From: Toxoplasma gondii ME49
Lineage: Eukaryota > Apicomplexa > Conoidasida > Eucoccidiorida > Sarcocystidae
Direction of reading: 5' to 3'
Assembly (NCBI RefSeq): GCF_000006565.2
Contig: NC_031479.1
Coordinates: 2,816,289-2,880,288 of the forward strand
DNA: 64,000 bases
Both the position numbers and the translations under genes were made by a program. The notes under the pieces are model-generated. The model saw only the letters and a program-made list of their open reading frames with translations, made no database searches and had not been told where the DNA came from. Below are positions 24,807 through 39,500 of this stretch, in pieces. Each line of letters opens with the position of its first letter. Position 1 is the stretch's first letter.

Positions 24807-27800
24807 TTAAAAATTGTACGTTGCAGCGTCACGCCACTGCACCATCATCTCGACAAATGCGTCGCGTTCCTTCTGACTCTTCGCGACCATGGGCAGTTCA
24901 ACGCCCTCGGGGAAATCGTCGTTTGGCGGCCCAAACAAGCACATCGTGAACTTCGCAGCAACTGAAAAAACAACACAGGAAAAGCATACATATACACATA
25001 CATATATACCTATATACATATATATACATATATATACATATATATACATATATATACATATATATATATATATGTAGAAAGAGAAACGAACGGTGCCGTC
25101 GTATGGAAAGGGTGAGAGGAACTTGTCTACGAGCGCGAGAGCAGCTGTGGAAGCGCCGCTCTCGAGACGGAAAGGCATAAGAACCGCAATTTTTTACCTT
25201 TTCTCGGCTCCTTCTTCGCTGCTGCTTTCAGGGCAGGGTGGACAAGGCCCTTGGCAACGTTGCGAATACGCACGATGGGGATGCGGTTGTTGTAATCTTG
25301 GTCGTTGCCCATGCACCATTCAAAGACGCTGAGAACAACAAACGAAGACAGTCCGTCATTGGCAGATGCAGAGATCTGCGTCTCCGAAGAAGGAAGGCGA
25401 AGCGACAGACATGCTCCCCCAAGGAAAGAGTCACGTCCTCAGAGACCCTTCAGCACGGCTTCTTGCATGCAGTTGTGTTCCGAGGGGACTTCTCTTGGAC
25501 AGAATTTCGTCTTCCTCCAGAGAAAAGCTATGCAAAGGGTAGTATCTAGCTTTTCCTCTGCCCTCCATACACCTCAAGATCCACACGCTCTTGTCGCTCG
25601 CCGTTATGTCTCTCTTCTCTCACCGCCACCCTAGTCACTCTCTCTCCTTTCCTTCTTTCTTCTCTTCTTCTCTTCGTCTTTCTGTCCTCCCGTCTTCTCC
25701 ACTTACTTGAGATCCTGAGAACTGCGCCACCTGATCTCTTCCTTTTCTTTTTCGGGCAAGAAGACCTTGAGTTTCCCTCCCTTGCGCAGCGCCTCCTTGA
25801 CGTTCGAAGGCAAATCGTGGACTCCGTTGGGGTACGGGTCGACGTTCCATTCTGTGAATTTGAAGTCCAGTTCAGTCACGGTCTTGCTGAAGGCGTCGAA
25901 GGGATCCTCGCCTGAAAAAGGAGCAAAAACGAAAAAAGGAAAATAGGGAGCCGACGACGCCCTCACAAACGCGGCCGCCAAGCTCTGCAGACGCGCGAGA
26001 AGACAACGAGGGTTGCAGACTAGAGAAACGCAATCCTTACCTCTCGATCACACAAGCACATGGAAAAAAAGGGAGCGGAGAAAAAGAGAAACTGAGATGA
26101 TCCCTGAGAGATAACCGACGCTTATATGCTTTCACGGAAATCCCTATACCACATGAACGACCGACCCCACGGAGACCCTTACATGAAGACTCCTGCATGC
26201 AGTCTAAAATCATTAAACATGAAAAAATGCGTTCATAGGCATGTGAGAAGGTAACCGTTTACATGGTCGCAAGTGCTCGCGAACCTACCGGAAGACGCGG
26301 CTTCGAGCGTCGCGGCGCAAGTCTCTTTCAGCGCCTTTTCTTCAGGCTTCTTGGTCGCCATCTTGCCAACGCTCTGCAGAGAGAACAGAGAAATTTCAGC
26401 CATCTTCCTCTCGGCTCCTCGTCCACGACAGTGCAGTCCCCTCCCCCCACCATCCCCGTTTCCTCCGCTTCTGCTCACCACAGACGAAAACGCTCTTCTC
26501 TCTTCTTCAATTGCGCTGACCTCACTCATAAGCCACGCACATATACAAATATGTACGTACGTACATACATGCATACATACATACACATATACAAACATAT
26601 ACAAACATATACAAATATATATATATATATATATATATGTATTTGTATGTATGTAAGCAGCTATGGACGAAACAGAGAGATGGCTTCGCATGTATAAATT
26701 TAAACGCAGGACGCCTCCCCCTGCACCCACATGTGTGTACATCTGTACAAAGGGACCGCGTCGCTGCATCTGCACATCCAGGTGAAGTTTAAGGGCAGAG
26801 CGACGTCCACACCTGCGGCGCAAAAACGGACCCCGGACATCCCCAGTTTCTTACTCGACAGAACTTACGGTCTTGAGGGCGCTGAGGAGCGCGGAGGTTT
26901 TGATTTCCTCGTACATGTCTCCACTGGTCATGGCGATCGAGTTGATGATGACGCAGCTGAGCTGCATAGTCGTTCCCTCGCCTGCAAAGTTCGTCATGAT
27001 CTGTGTGAGCACCTGCTCGATGCCGCTGCCGACCAGACTGCTGGTGCCCATCTGCTCTGAGGCGAAGTAGGCGGCCAAGCCGAGGCATACGCGCTGCAGG
27101 CGCAGCTGCTTTGCATGCGCCTCCACTGCCGCGCATGCACAGACGGCCTGCAGAATGGCGTCAATCATCACTTCGTCCATGCCCATCTGGTACCATCCAC
27201 CTGAAAAACGCGAAACGCATGCGCCAAACTTCAGCTGCATGCACGCATCCATGTGCGAGTGGGATCAAGACTCCCGCGTTTCTCTGGAACAAACGCGCGA
27301 GGCGTGGAATCCAGAGATGGCGGCAAAGCGAAAAAGAGGGACTTAAAGACGCGTTATGCATACTTTGCACACTTTGCTTCTATATGCAAACATACATGCA
27401 TACATATATGCGAATATACATATATATATATATATAGATATCCGTATGTATGCTTAGATACAGAGGTCCCCTGTCATATAAGCATAGGCACTCATACATA
27501 AGTATTTGCACGTACAGCGAGACAGAGTAAGGTCTTTTTTTGAAGCTAAAGTTGTTTGTGTTGCATGCAGAGAAGAGCATATAGAGACTCAAGGAGTCCT
27601 CTGTTTACCGTAGGCGGCGTTGGCAAGCTCATCAGGATCGGGCTCAGGGACCTCCATTTCCTCGGGGGGAGGTTCCGAGACGACTCCTGCCTCGTAGTCG
27701 GCCTGCGCCTGCGCATGCATTTGCTCAGCGCGCTGCTGGCACTGTGCATGCAACGCCTCGACGGCTGCTTGGCGATCCGCCTGGCTTCGAGTTGTGTAGA

Positions 27801-28090
27801 ACAGAAGTCCGAGGAGGACGCGGCAAGCCTCCAACATCACCATCGGCTGGTTGATGGACTTGCAAATGACATTCGCAATCGTCGCGATACCGCCTACAAA
27901 CACAACGCCTCAAGCTCAAACATATTCTCATATGCATGCATCCCTAGATATGCGCATATATGCATAAATACGCTTATATGTGCAGTTGAGGGCACACGCA
28001 TTCACACCCATCAAGTACCTTCATCTGCATCTGCACACACACTTACACATACGTATACATACATATATATATACATATATATACATATAG

Positions 28091-28121
<31 letters not shown>

Positions 28122-28547
28122 TGGATACATACATGTGCACTTTCATGTATCGTACATCTGTTTTCTCTTGTATACATATACATATATAATTATCAGAAAC
28201 TGAACAGGTTTCCTTACCGGCATTGCAGTATTCGAAAGCGAGTTCCTCACTGCGGACAATGCGTCTGGTGCATCGCAGACCACCGACGACGAGATCGGTC
28301 ACTTCGTTTCCTTCAGCGTCGACCTGAGAGAAAGACATTTCTTTCGGTGAACACTCTAGAGGGCTTCCTCTGAAACAAGTTCCCCCTCACCGCTCACCCT
28401 CGGAAAATTCAGAGAGTGCATGTCAACCGCCTCTGTCAGTCCCCCCAAACAACGCACTTTCTAAGTGAGTTCCACAGACGAAAACAAAACATTTCCCTCC
28501 ACAGGGATATGCATATGTACATATATGCACCTTTACATGCAGATATC

Positions 28548-28597
<50 letters not shown>

Positions 28598-31500
28598 GTA
28601 TATATATATATTTATATATATATGTATATATATATATATATTTTTATATACATATATATATATATATATATTTATATATACATATATATATATATATGTA
28701 TATATTTGTATGTATATGTATATATGTACGTATGTGCATGAAAATTGACATATCGCTGTGTGCTTGGTTTTTGTATGTCCATCGTTCTGAGACCTTTTCT
28801 TCAGTTGTTTCAGAGACGAGTTCGGCATTCGGCACGCGTCTCTGAACCCTCTGTCTGTGGTGCTATCGAAAGAAAAATCCCTTCCTCCCGCTCCTGAAAA
28901 CCCTTGGAACGCGGAGAAGTTTTTCTCTTCGTTGAACCGACGAAGACGCGGCCTCCGTCGAGTGCAGTCCCAAGCGGCTTCTTCGCGTGGAAGGCGCAGC
29001 AAAAAGTTTCCTCGTCTTGTCTTTGTTCCCCCTCGCGTGCAGCGCTGCTTGTCTGCAGCCTGTCTCACCTCGACGCATCCGACAAGGATGGAGAAGACAT
29101 CCGCGTCCATCATCCTTTGAATGGAGTCTTTGACGGCGCTCTGAATGCCGAGCAAGTGAATGCCGAGCGTGAGGAGGCCGACGTCGTAGTCGAACTGGTG
29201 AATCAAGCGAATCGTTGTTTCGATGCCTCCGTTCGCGGCAAACGCTTCTGCGTTTTCTTTCAGACGGCAAAGACTGGCCTCGATGTCGAGCAGGAGCAGC
29301 AGAGCCTTCGTGTCTGTTCGTCCCTGCTTGGCGACCGCCATGCAAGGCAGCAGGCAGACTCCAAACTTTCGCATGTTGTTCTCTTCGTTCTCCATCACGA
29401 GGTTGACAAGTGTACGGCACCCTGTCTCCAGTTGCGCGTCGGGGAACGTCTCACTCAAGTTGCTCAGCCATGTACTGTACGCGTTCTCGATGCCGGCGTC
29501 CAGGAACGGCTGGATGTTCGGTGTGTACAGCGACAAGTTGCTGATTGCTTTGAAAACAGACTCCAAACAGCGAATTGCCGTCTTCTCCTCCGACCCGTCG
29601 TAGTTCGACAGACCCTACACGCAGCAAAGAAGCGAGCGCGGAGCAGCATGTAAGTTGACGCAGTGGAGGCGAGAACGGAGGAGGTTTTCGAAGAAAGATG
29701 TGGAAAAGAGTTGGAAATGACCCAGACAAATCAGACAGGATGTGTGGTAAACGCACCGACTTCCGAGCAGTCTACACTCTTTGGGTTCGAAGATTCGCAG
29801 TCTGCCCTTCGACTCTCAGCTTTCAAGCGCTAGCACCCCAAAGCGGCCTCCCAAACAGCGTTTCTTCACCGACACAAGCACTGCCCGCAGTCGAGGAACC
29901 TTCCCTTCCCGTTAGCTGGGAACGCGTCGGATCCACATTGCTGTGGCTGCGGTGTCTGTCCAAGTCGGCTGCGAATCCGACGACCGATGAGGCGTTTCGA
30001 CAAGTCGCACTGCAGCTTTCAAGACAGCTTTCAAGACGTTTCGCCGCCGGACAAGTCGACAGTTCTTCCCCCGACCCAAGCTCTGCAAGGCGGCCCCGCT
30101 GCGACGCACCTTGACGAGAGCAGCCGGTGCTCCATTGGTTCCGAGAAGTTTCTTCATGCTCTCGTTTTTGTAGAGCAAGTTGCAGAGCAACACTGAGGCG
30201 GCGTTGCAGACGTCGTATTCGTGACCGCGGTCGTTAAGAACTTTCACATTCAGCGCCGGGCCTCCGAGCTTGGAAAAGATCTCGGTGTTCTTCTTGTGTC
30301 CAATGCAAATGTTGGCGAACGCGAGACAGACGTTCGTCACCACTGGCGCCGTATTGGGCTTCGGCAGCGCCCGTTGGAGCAAGTCTGTGCATGCGGCAAT
30401 GCCGTTGAGCTCTCCAATCTTCGTCTTGATTTCCGGAACCACTGCAAGACTTCCAAGCAAGAACAGGACGTCGGGAAGCAACGCCATGTCCGCGTTCACA
30501 TCCGAGATGATGCCGATCAGACGCTGCAGGACGTTCGCCTTCAACAGCTCCTCGACATGCGCGTCAGACACAACGCGGCGCATTGCGCGGAAAACGAATC
30601 TGCAGAGAGGCGCCGCGCAGCAGGCACAAAGAACCTGGGTGTCTGTATCTCAGAGCTGGAGTCCGATTCGTCTCCTACGGAGTAGCACGAATGTCTCTCG
30701 GAACGAAGGTGAGAAGTCGTCAGGAAAAGCGAAGACGACAGCGACAGCACTTCACGAAGAAGAACCTGAGAAAAACTAACTTCGAAAAAAACGAGAACAG
30801 TCTCAATACAGAGAGAAGATAAGAACACAGAGGAAGAAACGAAGAGAACAAGACAGAGAAGAAGAAAAGAAAGAGAAGAAGAAAAGAAAGAGAAGAAGAA
30901 AAGAAAGAGAAGAAGGAAGAGAGGAGAGACTGCGTGTTTGTTTACCTGAGCAGTGTTGTGGTGTATGCACCCTTGTCGTAGTCGTTCCACGAGTTGATGA
31001 GTTCCGTCATGATTGGGGTCTTGTTATACAGATTTCGGTTGATCGCAGTTCTCTCAACAAGGAAATATCTGGCGCACAGATGTTCTTCTTTCCGTTCGTT
31101 GGGGAGACCGGACTTGTTGATCTTCGAGCAGGCTTCCGTGACGAGAGCAGGGCATCCCTGAATGCGCGCGGTGTCCTGCGCCGCGGGAGGAAACTTGCAG
31201 AAGGCTGTGAGGGCCTTGACCGCGTACAAGACGATCTCTGGGTCGGCCTGTCCCTTGATGAGCGCGAGTTCCATCTTGGAGAATTCGTTCGCTTGCAGGA
31301 GTTTGACGTTTGCAGAAGTCGCGGCGAGAAGTTCGAACGCCATGTTGCCATACTGATGGTCGGCGCCCATCGCAGTCTGGTGGTCGAGCTGCTCCTGATT
31401 GTACATCCCCATTTGCGAGACGAGGAACTCGACTTCTTCCTGCAGAATCGCGACTTCGCTGATCGCCACAGACAGACCCTGCTGCACGCGCGAGTTGAGC

Positions 31501-32057
31501 AGGTCGTACACATCCTTGCAAGTCTTCTCTCTGGGCTGGTCGTCCTCCATCGCCTGCCGAATCATCGCGACCTTCTCGCTGAGCTGCGTTCCAAAGTCTT
31601 CTCCGTAGTACGCAGCCAAGTTCTCGACGCCCTGCAGCGTCTCCTCCAAGCCGTACACCTGCAGCAGCTGACGCCCATTCCCCTCTTGCGACACGAGCTG
31701 CAGCATCAAGTCGCAGAACGTATCCGCACACTCTGCATCAGTTTGGATCGCAGTCGTCGCTTCGGTGCAGAGCTTCGGCACAGCCTCTTTCACAGTCCGC
31801 GCGGTCATGTTGACGTCGGCCATCGACAGACCCTGGAGCGCGCGATTCACTTCCTTGATCACAGTTGGATTCTCGCCAAACTCCTCAATCGCTTGCAGAA
31901 CGACCTCGAAGCCGTTGAACTTCTCCATCTCCCCGGTCAACCCCGCTCCCCCAGCAGCCAACAAAACGCAAGCCATCGCTGCGTACAGGCCTGACGACAT
32001 CAGACGAAACGCAGACGGAGCACACACGCATCTATACACATCCATATACATACATAC

Positions 32058-32093
<36 letters not shown>

Positions 32094-33402
32094 CCCGATG
32101 GGTACAACATACTTATATATGTCTGTAAGTACGTAGAGATCGGCGAACCGATCTAGACGTGATATATATATATATATATATATATTTATAAATGTGTATT
32201 ATACAAGTATATATGCGCATTTGCGTAGGTCTCTCCTCTTACAGAGAGACGTATTAATAGCTCTGCGTATCTATCTAAAAGTAACACATACGTATCTGTT
32301 TGGATCGATGCATTTATGCCTGCATGGGCGTTTACGTCTTTGAGTGTACAGACAAGAGTGTGAACACATGACTTCTGAGTCTCTTTCGACGTATCTCTAA
32401 AAGCTGAAGAGTGATACAGCGCAAGTTTGTCTTGCCAGGAAGGGCATGTGGTTTCTGCAGCTCATGCGCTTCCTCTTCTGTGCATGCAGTTCCAGCTCTC
32501 CTGTGGAGGTCAACTGTCCACGAAGAGAACGGTGAGCAATGTTCGCGGGTGTCTCTCTGTGGCTGGCGAGACTTGCCTGCACGCTCTTCGTCTGAGAAGC
32601 GCTTCTTGTCGTCCTCGGCTTTCAAGCTCATCGTCAGTTTCTTCAGAGCTTGCTCCTGGATGAGCGCGTCGTTGTACGCCTTGCTCAGAAGCATCTTTTC
32701 AATCATGTGCATGTGCGCGAGCTGACGAGCCGACGAAGAGTTCGAGCCCATCAACGCGTCGCAATCGCGCAGAACAGAGCCGTCCTAAAGTAAAAAAACA
32801 AATGGCCTTCAACCTCGAATGACCAAGCTGCAGTGCACCGTTTTGAGTGCTCCCCGCAGGGATGGAGCGAAAAAAAGGGAGCGAGGAGCGAGAGAGGAGG
32901 AGAGATGAAGAGAGGTGAAGCGGAGACTCAGAAGAGAGGAAGGAACGACGGAGAAAGAAATGTCACGAGGAAGAAAAGACGCGTCTGGAAGCGCCTCGCG
33001 ACATGACTATTTTCACTTTTGCAGAAGCGTACCGCCAGCGTAGGCAGAGGTTCGTATCCAGCCTGAGAGAGAGTGTAAGCGAGCGCTCCAAGAAATTCCA
33101 TGCCTGCGCAAACGACCGCGTCGTTGTTCTGATGCTGCTGCATGAGCAAGACGGTCAGGGCCACAACGTCTCCACTCGATCCGCTCATGTCTGAAAACAA
33201 ATCGCGTTCCAAGAAAGTTTGCACTTGAAGGCGTTTCCAGACCTCATGTCGCACTTGCCGGCTGCACTCCTATCTCTCACGTCTCTTCTGACGGAGTTTC
33301 GGCACGCTGCTTTCTCCTGATGCTTTAAGCGAATGCGCAACACACGACAGTAACCAAGAACTACAAAGACCCAAACATGCTGACCCGCATATCTATATCT
33401 AC

Positions 33403-33434
<32 letters not shown>

Positions 33435-33496
33435 GCATATTTATATATCTGTATATATAAATATTTGTAGGTATCTGCATGTCTCAACACGCAGAC

Positions 33497-33535
<39 letters not shown>

Positions 33536-36500
33536 CGACTTCTCAGGGTGCTCGTTAGTCTGGCGCTTTCAAGTTGGAGGTTTTCGATCCGCGCGGAGAG
33601 TCCTACTTTGCACGATGAGTCCGCAAGCGGTGGGGTCTTCGGCGAAGTACCGGAGGAACTCGAGGACGCGTGCGACGGTCTCGGCATCGTTTTTGTGCAT
33701 CTCGAGCAGCGTATAGGTCTGCGGCAAGAACGACGGCGCCACCTCGACCATAGTCGGCATGCAGTACGCGTTCGCGCAGCATGCCGTGAAGGTGCGGTAC
33801 GCAGGGCCGAGGAACTTCTTGTTGGCCAGGACGGTCTCTCCGGCGACCATTCCAGCGAACTGAGCGAGCATGCCTGAGGCCGCCACGGCCCAGGCGCCGT
33901 ACGGGTCATCGGCGTCGTCGAAGCACCGGTCGCAGAGACGTCTGCAGACGAGAGCGACGTTGCCTTCGAGTCTCTCACTTCCAGGGTACGTCTGGAGAGT
34001 CGCGACGAGGCTACCGAGGCACTTCTCGGTGTGCTGCAGCGCGTCTCTTGGGTCCTCCAGAGGCGCCGCGAGGAACACGGCCAGTCGGCCGCAGAGAATA
34101 TCCACCGTCTGCGCCGTATCTTCCGCGCCGCTTTCCACCGTCTCGATGATCTGCAGCATCAGCGACTTGATCTGTTCGTCGGCGCCCATCTTCGCGAACA
34201 GTTCGCCGCCCAAACGCGTGACTGCTTCGCTCTCGCTATGCACGCGCATCGCGTCAGCCACTTGCTCCATCACTCCGAGCTCCCGCAGGACCGCACGATC
34301 TTCAGACGTCGCCAGTTTGTTCAATACGTCCAGCAGATGCACCACTGCTGTCTCGTTGTTCTTCTGCTTCGTCAGCGCAGCCGTCAGGACCTGCGGGTGA
34401 CGAGCAGGACAGTTCGGCGCGAGAGACGCACGAGAGAAGGTGGAGGCGAGATCCGGCAGACCGAAATAGAGAGAAGGAGGAGCAGCAGGAGAGAAAAGAG
34501 ACAGAGCGAACGCCGCAGATACAAACGAAAAACGAGGAGAGAGACAGGAAGGAAGCGGAGAAAAGAATGGAGCAGACAGGAACGGACAGAAAAGGAAGCT
34601 CGAAACGAGACAGAGAAAACAACGCTGCGTGGAAAAAAGCTCGACAGAAAACTTCCCGAGAGAAGAGACACTGCGACCCAAAGAATGGCTGTCTCTTTCA
34701 AAAAAGTGACACGACCTCAATATGCAGGCCATACCGAACACCCTCATGTCTCTCTCTCCCATCTCCTTCCTCTTCCTCTTCTCCTTCTGCACCCTCCTCT
34801 TTCTCTTTCTCTCTCTCTCTCCCCTTTCTCTTCTGTCCGTGTTTACCTGAGCAGGGAAGCGGACGTCGTTGTCGTAGAAGCGTCGCAGATCTTCGAAGGC
34901 GCCGAGCAGCGCCAAGACCTCGGCCGCTTGGACGGTGAGCTGTTCGTCGTCTCCGTATTCGTCGATGATTCTGAAGAGCGCAGTGACGGCGCCTGCCTCG
35001 GCGATCTTGTTCGCCATCGTGGCGTCGTTGGTGATTTCCACCAGTTCCTGGAGCGCGCGCATCGCGACGAGCTTGTTGTCTTTGCTCGGGTCGTTCTGAA
35101 TGACAAACACGAGCTTCTGGAGCAGCGACTCGAAGGCAGGTTGCGCCGTTAGCATCTGGACGCGCTCGGGCGTCGTCGCCATAGCGGCAAGACACGCACA
35201 AGTCGCTCCGAGGACGGGAGCGCTGTGCGGGAAGCTGTCGATGCCGACGCACAAAGTGCTCACAAAGTTCCTCTCGAACGCAAGTTCGGCCGACCGCTTG
35301 TCGCTCTTCAGCAAAATCCGCAGCGCCTCCAGGCAGTGGATCGCAGCCTCCTCCGAGTACTGGCTCTGCGGGGCCTTGAGCGACTCGTACAGGCTGATGA
35401 GTGTCGCGACGTTCCCCGCCTTGATCAGTGCGTTCCGGCCTGACCGCGTCGACGCCACCTGCTCCATGGCATGCGCGCATTCGCTGACGGTGGCGTCGAA
35501 CAAGTCCTTTCCGAGAATGTCGTAGTCAGTCACGGCGAGTGCGTCCTGCTCGTGAGCGGAGATGTACTCCTGGTACTTGCACATATGGGCGCCAATGCCC
35601 AGTCGCGCGGCGATCTTCGCGCCCTCCGACGAGATCAGCAGTTCGTTCAGCGCCGCCAAGTTTTCGTGGAGATGCGGGAAGTTGTTTTTCTCGCAAGCGC
35701 TCGCGCACTCGTTGAGCAGCTCCTGAATCTCTGTCTCGAGCGCGTCGGTCGGCATCAGCAACGCCACCAACGGCGCAATCGTCCGCTTCAACTCCTTCGA
35801 CTTGGCATGCGTCCGCATCGCTACCTTCAGCGCCTGCAGACAGTTGCACTTGCGCAGTGTCTCCCCGACGTTCGAGTCGATCTTCGCGCTCGTCGCTAAG
35901 ACCGTGAATCCCGCGATCTGCGCGTCCAAATACATCGGCGCGCGCGTCAGGTACTGCACCACGGCGTTCAGGCCGCCAGTCCGCGAAAGAATCGCGACGC
36001 CCTCGCCGCCGTCGCACTGCGCCAGGTAGTTCAAGGTCTCCAAACAGTTGAGCTGCGCGCGCCGACTGTCGGGGTACTTGCGCATGACTCGCAACACGCT
36101 CTCGATGCACCGCTCCAGATTCTCCGCTCCCGTAATGCGCATCGTCGCCGCGAGGTCCCGAAACGCCGCCGTGTCTGCGACCAAGATGTTGTTGTCTGGC
36201 TCCTCCAACTCAACCACGCGCTTCACCTTGAGAAAAAAGGAACGAGACGCGGAAAACAACGAGAGAAAATGGAGAGAGAGACAGGACAACTCGACGACAC
36301 TGACCCAAGAGAGGATGGAGAGAACACGAGAAATACGAAAAAACAGAGAATAATGAGAGCGAAGGCCAACCAGGAACACAGATTCCGCGACGGTTTCGTT
36401 GTTGCTTTGGAGAGATCGAAAGTCCGAGCGAAGAGCGTGCAGGACGAAGACGTCTCTCGGGAACAGGAGGAAACGAAACGAATGCAGAAACAGAAAGAGG

Positions 36501-39500
36501 GAGAAGGCATCCCGGCTCTCCAAAATCGTTCCTGCCATGCACTCAAAGCAAAAAGAAGATGACGCCGAAACGATTGAACAACGTGTGTATATACGGATCA
36601 ATACGCTACAAAAACGTGCAGACAACCATACAGATGAAAAGGCAGATACAGAGACTCGGAGCCTCTACAGAGACAAGTCAGAGATAGAGAGATATGGGCT
36701 CACAGAGACAGCTGTGGATGTATCGCAACAGAGAGAGACGAGAGGGAGCTGACACAGAAAAGAGGCCTGAGGGTCGGTTCTGCCTCGGTTTCTGTTTCCC
36801 TGGAAGCGTTCCACGTACTTGCGGGAGACAGGCAACATCGCACATAGCGGCAAAGCAAGACGTCAAGTCTCCATCGCCGCTGATCTTCATGTTTTTCACC
36901 GTCTTCAACGCAGCTTTGATGATGCGGTTCTGGCCTTCAAATCGCGAGCACTCGATCCAGGACGAAATGCCGGCCAAGATGGTGTCCGCTGAACAGCAAA
37001 ACGCACGCAGTGTTGCCGCCATGAGAAGTGAAGAAAAGGTACGAGAACAGCGCGCGGCGCCTCTTCCAGTACAAGCCCCTCCCTACGAGCCTCCCAATGT
37101 GTACACGGAGAAGTCTCGCCTCCTATGCGTCTCTCTCCCCAAGTGGAGATCTGTCCTGCTCTCTCTACACGGCTGGGTGCTGCGAGGGGAACGCGTTCGC
37201 TTGTCTCACATGCATTTTTTTCTTCAAAGATTTGCCGGAGACTGGGGACGCGCGAAAGACCTGAGATGGCGGCGAGGACTCTGTACACTCCGTCGGGGTT
37301 GCCACGAGCCGTTTGAATTGCAGTGTCCAGAACGTTCAAGTGACGCGCGCAGTCGTCCTCCGTCGCGATGCGCGCCAGACAATGGACGCCAGCGCTGATC
37401 AGCAGATCATTGCCTTCGTGCTCCAACATCGCAGCCAGAACCGCGTCGACGCAAGTTCCGTCGCTCATGTACGTCTTCGCATCTGAAACCTGGAGATCGG
37501 AAAACCGGGTGACATCCATCGATAAAAAAAATCGGAGACTCGGAGCCTGAGACCCTCGTGCAGACGAGAAGAGGAACGATCACGTCGCGAAGAACGCACG
37601 ACGCAGAGGACGCAATGGGAACAGGCAGCGTGGAGACACCTGGTTTCGCCCACAGAAGAACTCGGGTGAAACGCACTGTTCTCATCTCTCACCCAGACAG
37701 AGACACAACTCGACGACGCACCCCCACAGTGTACAAGTATTGATTGCATGTGATGGCGGAGATCTTGAGGATTTTGGACAGCATCCTCGACGCGTTTTTC
37801 CGGTCTCACTCGTCGACATTGCACCCTATGAAACGACGAACTTCGTCCCTGCATCTATGTTAACCGAAAGTGAAACTCCTTTCTTTATCTCTTTCTTTAT
37901 CTCTTTCTTTCTCGTTTTCTTTCTCTCTCTCTGTCTCTGTGTGTCTCTGGTGCTGCCCCCTTCTTCCGTTTGCTCTGTCCCTGGACGCCTCAAATTTCCT
38001 CCCAGTGCCTCGTCTCTCTGCGTTTGCTCTGCGTTTTCTGTGTGTGTGTGTCTGTGTCGAGCGAAATCGGCTTCTGTATGCGTCTCCGAGTGCGTACTTC
38101 TGAGAAGTTGTCGAGCAGCTGCACGGCGAGAAGGGCGACTTGTTCGTTGTTGACGTTGGCGTTGAGAGAAGCGATGACACCCTGAATGCCGCCGTACTCG
38201 CTGACTCCGTGCAGCGTGGTGAGGCGGGGAACGAGTCTGTTGAGCGCTGAAATGGCATGTTGTTGGTAGGAAGCATCCGCAGTGTGGTACTGGCAGCAGA
38301 GCGAGCAGATTTCGGCTGCCTGGTTCTGCAGCATGTGCTCCTGGATCTCCTCGTGCTGCGACCCTGTTGCGACGAGCTCCATGGCGAGTGCCGCGATCTC
38401 TGGGGACTCCACATTCTGGTAGAGAATCGGGAGGACCGTCGCGAACGTCTGATACTGGACGATCTCGTGGGCGAGACTCTCGCGAGAGGCGAGGGGAACG
38501 AGCGCCATGCAGAGCGCGCCGAGAGCCTCCATGCTCTCGGTGCAGTAGGAGACGGCCGTGCAGAGCGTTGCGACGCCGCCCGCCTGGACGATGGCGTCGA
38601 CGTTCACGGGATTCGACGCGATGCGCGCCAACATCTTGGCCGCGCCGCTGATCATCGATGCAATCTTCTCGGGATTGCCTTCCATCTGCGGTAGCCCTGA
38701 GTTGATCAGCTCGATCAACAGCGGCACACCACCTGCGCGCACAATCTCGTCCGTGAACGAGCTGATGTACGACATGCTGCCGAGGGTCACGAGAGCCTCG
38801 TCGTACTCCGCCGAGCCTGCCTCCGCCGTCTTGAGTGTGTTCAGGCACTTCTGCAGCTGCTCCGGTCCGATCATCGCCGCGAGCGCAGAACTTCCCTTCG
38901 CGGAGGCGCTCTTCCGGCCTCGGTACTTGTCCATCAACGCAATGCACTGCGGGAGAGTCGTCGCGTCCGTGCACTGGTATCCCGCCATGTAGCGCACTGT
39001 GTCGAAGGCGCCCTCAACCATCTCGACTCCGGCGTCGGACAAGTCGCCCTGGTCCAAACAGTACGTCAGGAGGACGCTCGTGCCACCAGCGTTGTACAGC
39101 GCAGTCGATCCCTCCGCCGTCTCTGCGGCGATCGCGAGGGCCGCCGTGACGCGCTTCGCCGTCTTCATGTCCAGCGCCGTCTTCGTAAAGATCGACAACA
39201 TCCCCCCTGCCAGCGACGCCCCGTCGACCGGCGCTCCTGCACGCTTCAGGTTGTCAACGAAGTTCATCGAGTCTTCGATCGTCTGCGGATCCGTCGGCGA
39301 ACTGTTCACCACGGCCACAATCACGGGGCTACCCTCGGAGTGTACGCGCGCGATGTGCGCCCTGGAAGAACGCGCAGCAGTGCACACAAAGAACCGGTGC
39401 ACAAAAAAGGCGGAAGAAAAAAGATGCAAGCCGCGCGCAGAACCGCAAACACGCAGCCGAGGAAACACAAAAAGCGACAGCTTAAAAAGGAATTCTTCCT

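Noticed and set aside
28324..29068. Continuation of the ARM exon frame into Tyr/Ile-rich sequence
   Set aside because: Read-through into an intron; the Tyr/Ile runs are translated TA microsatellite and the exon has a good GTGAGA donor.
34031..35152. Plus-strand 373-codon frame across ARM exons
   Set aside because: Antisense shadow of the ARM coding sequence; the minus strand has repeat-domain similarity and agreed splice phases.
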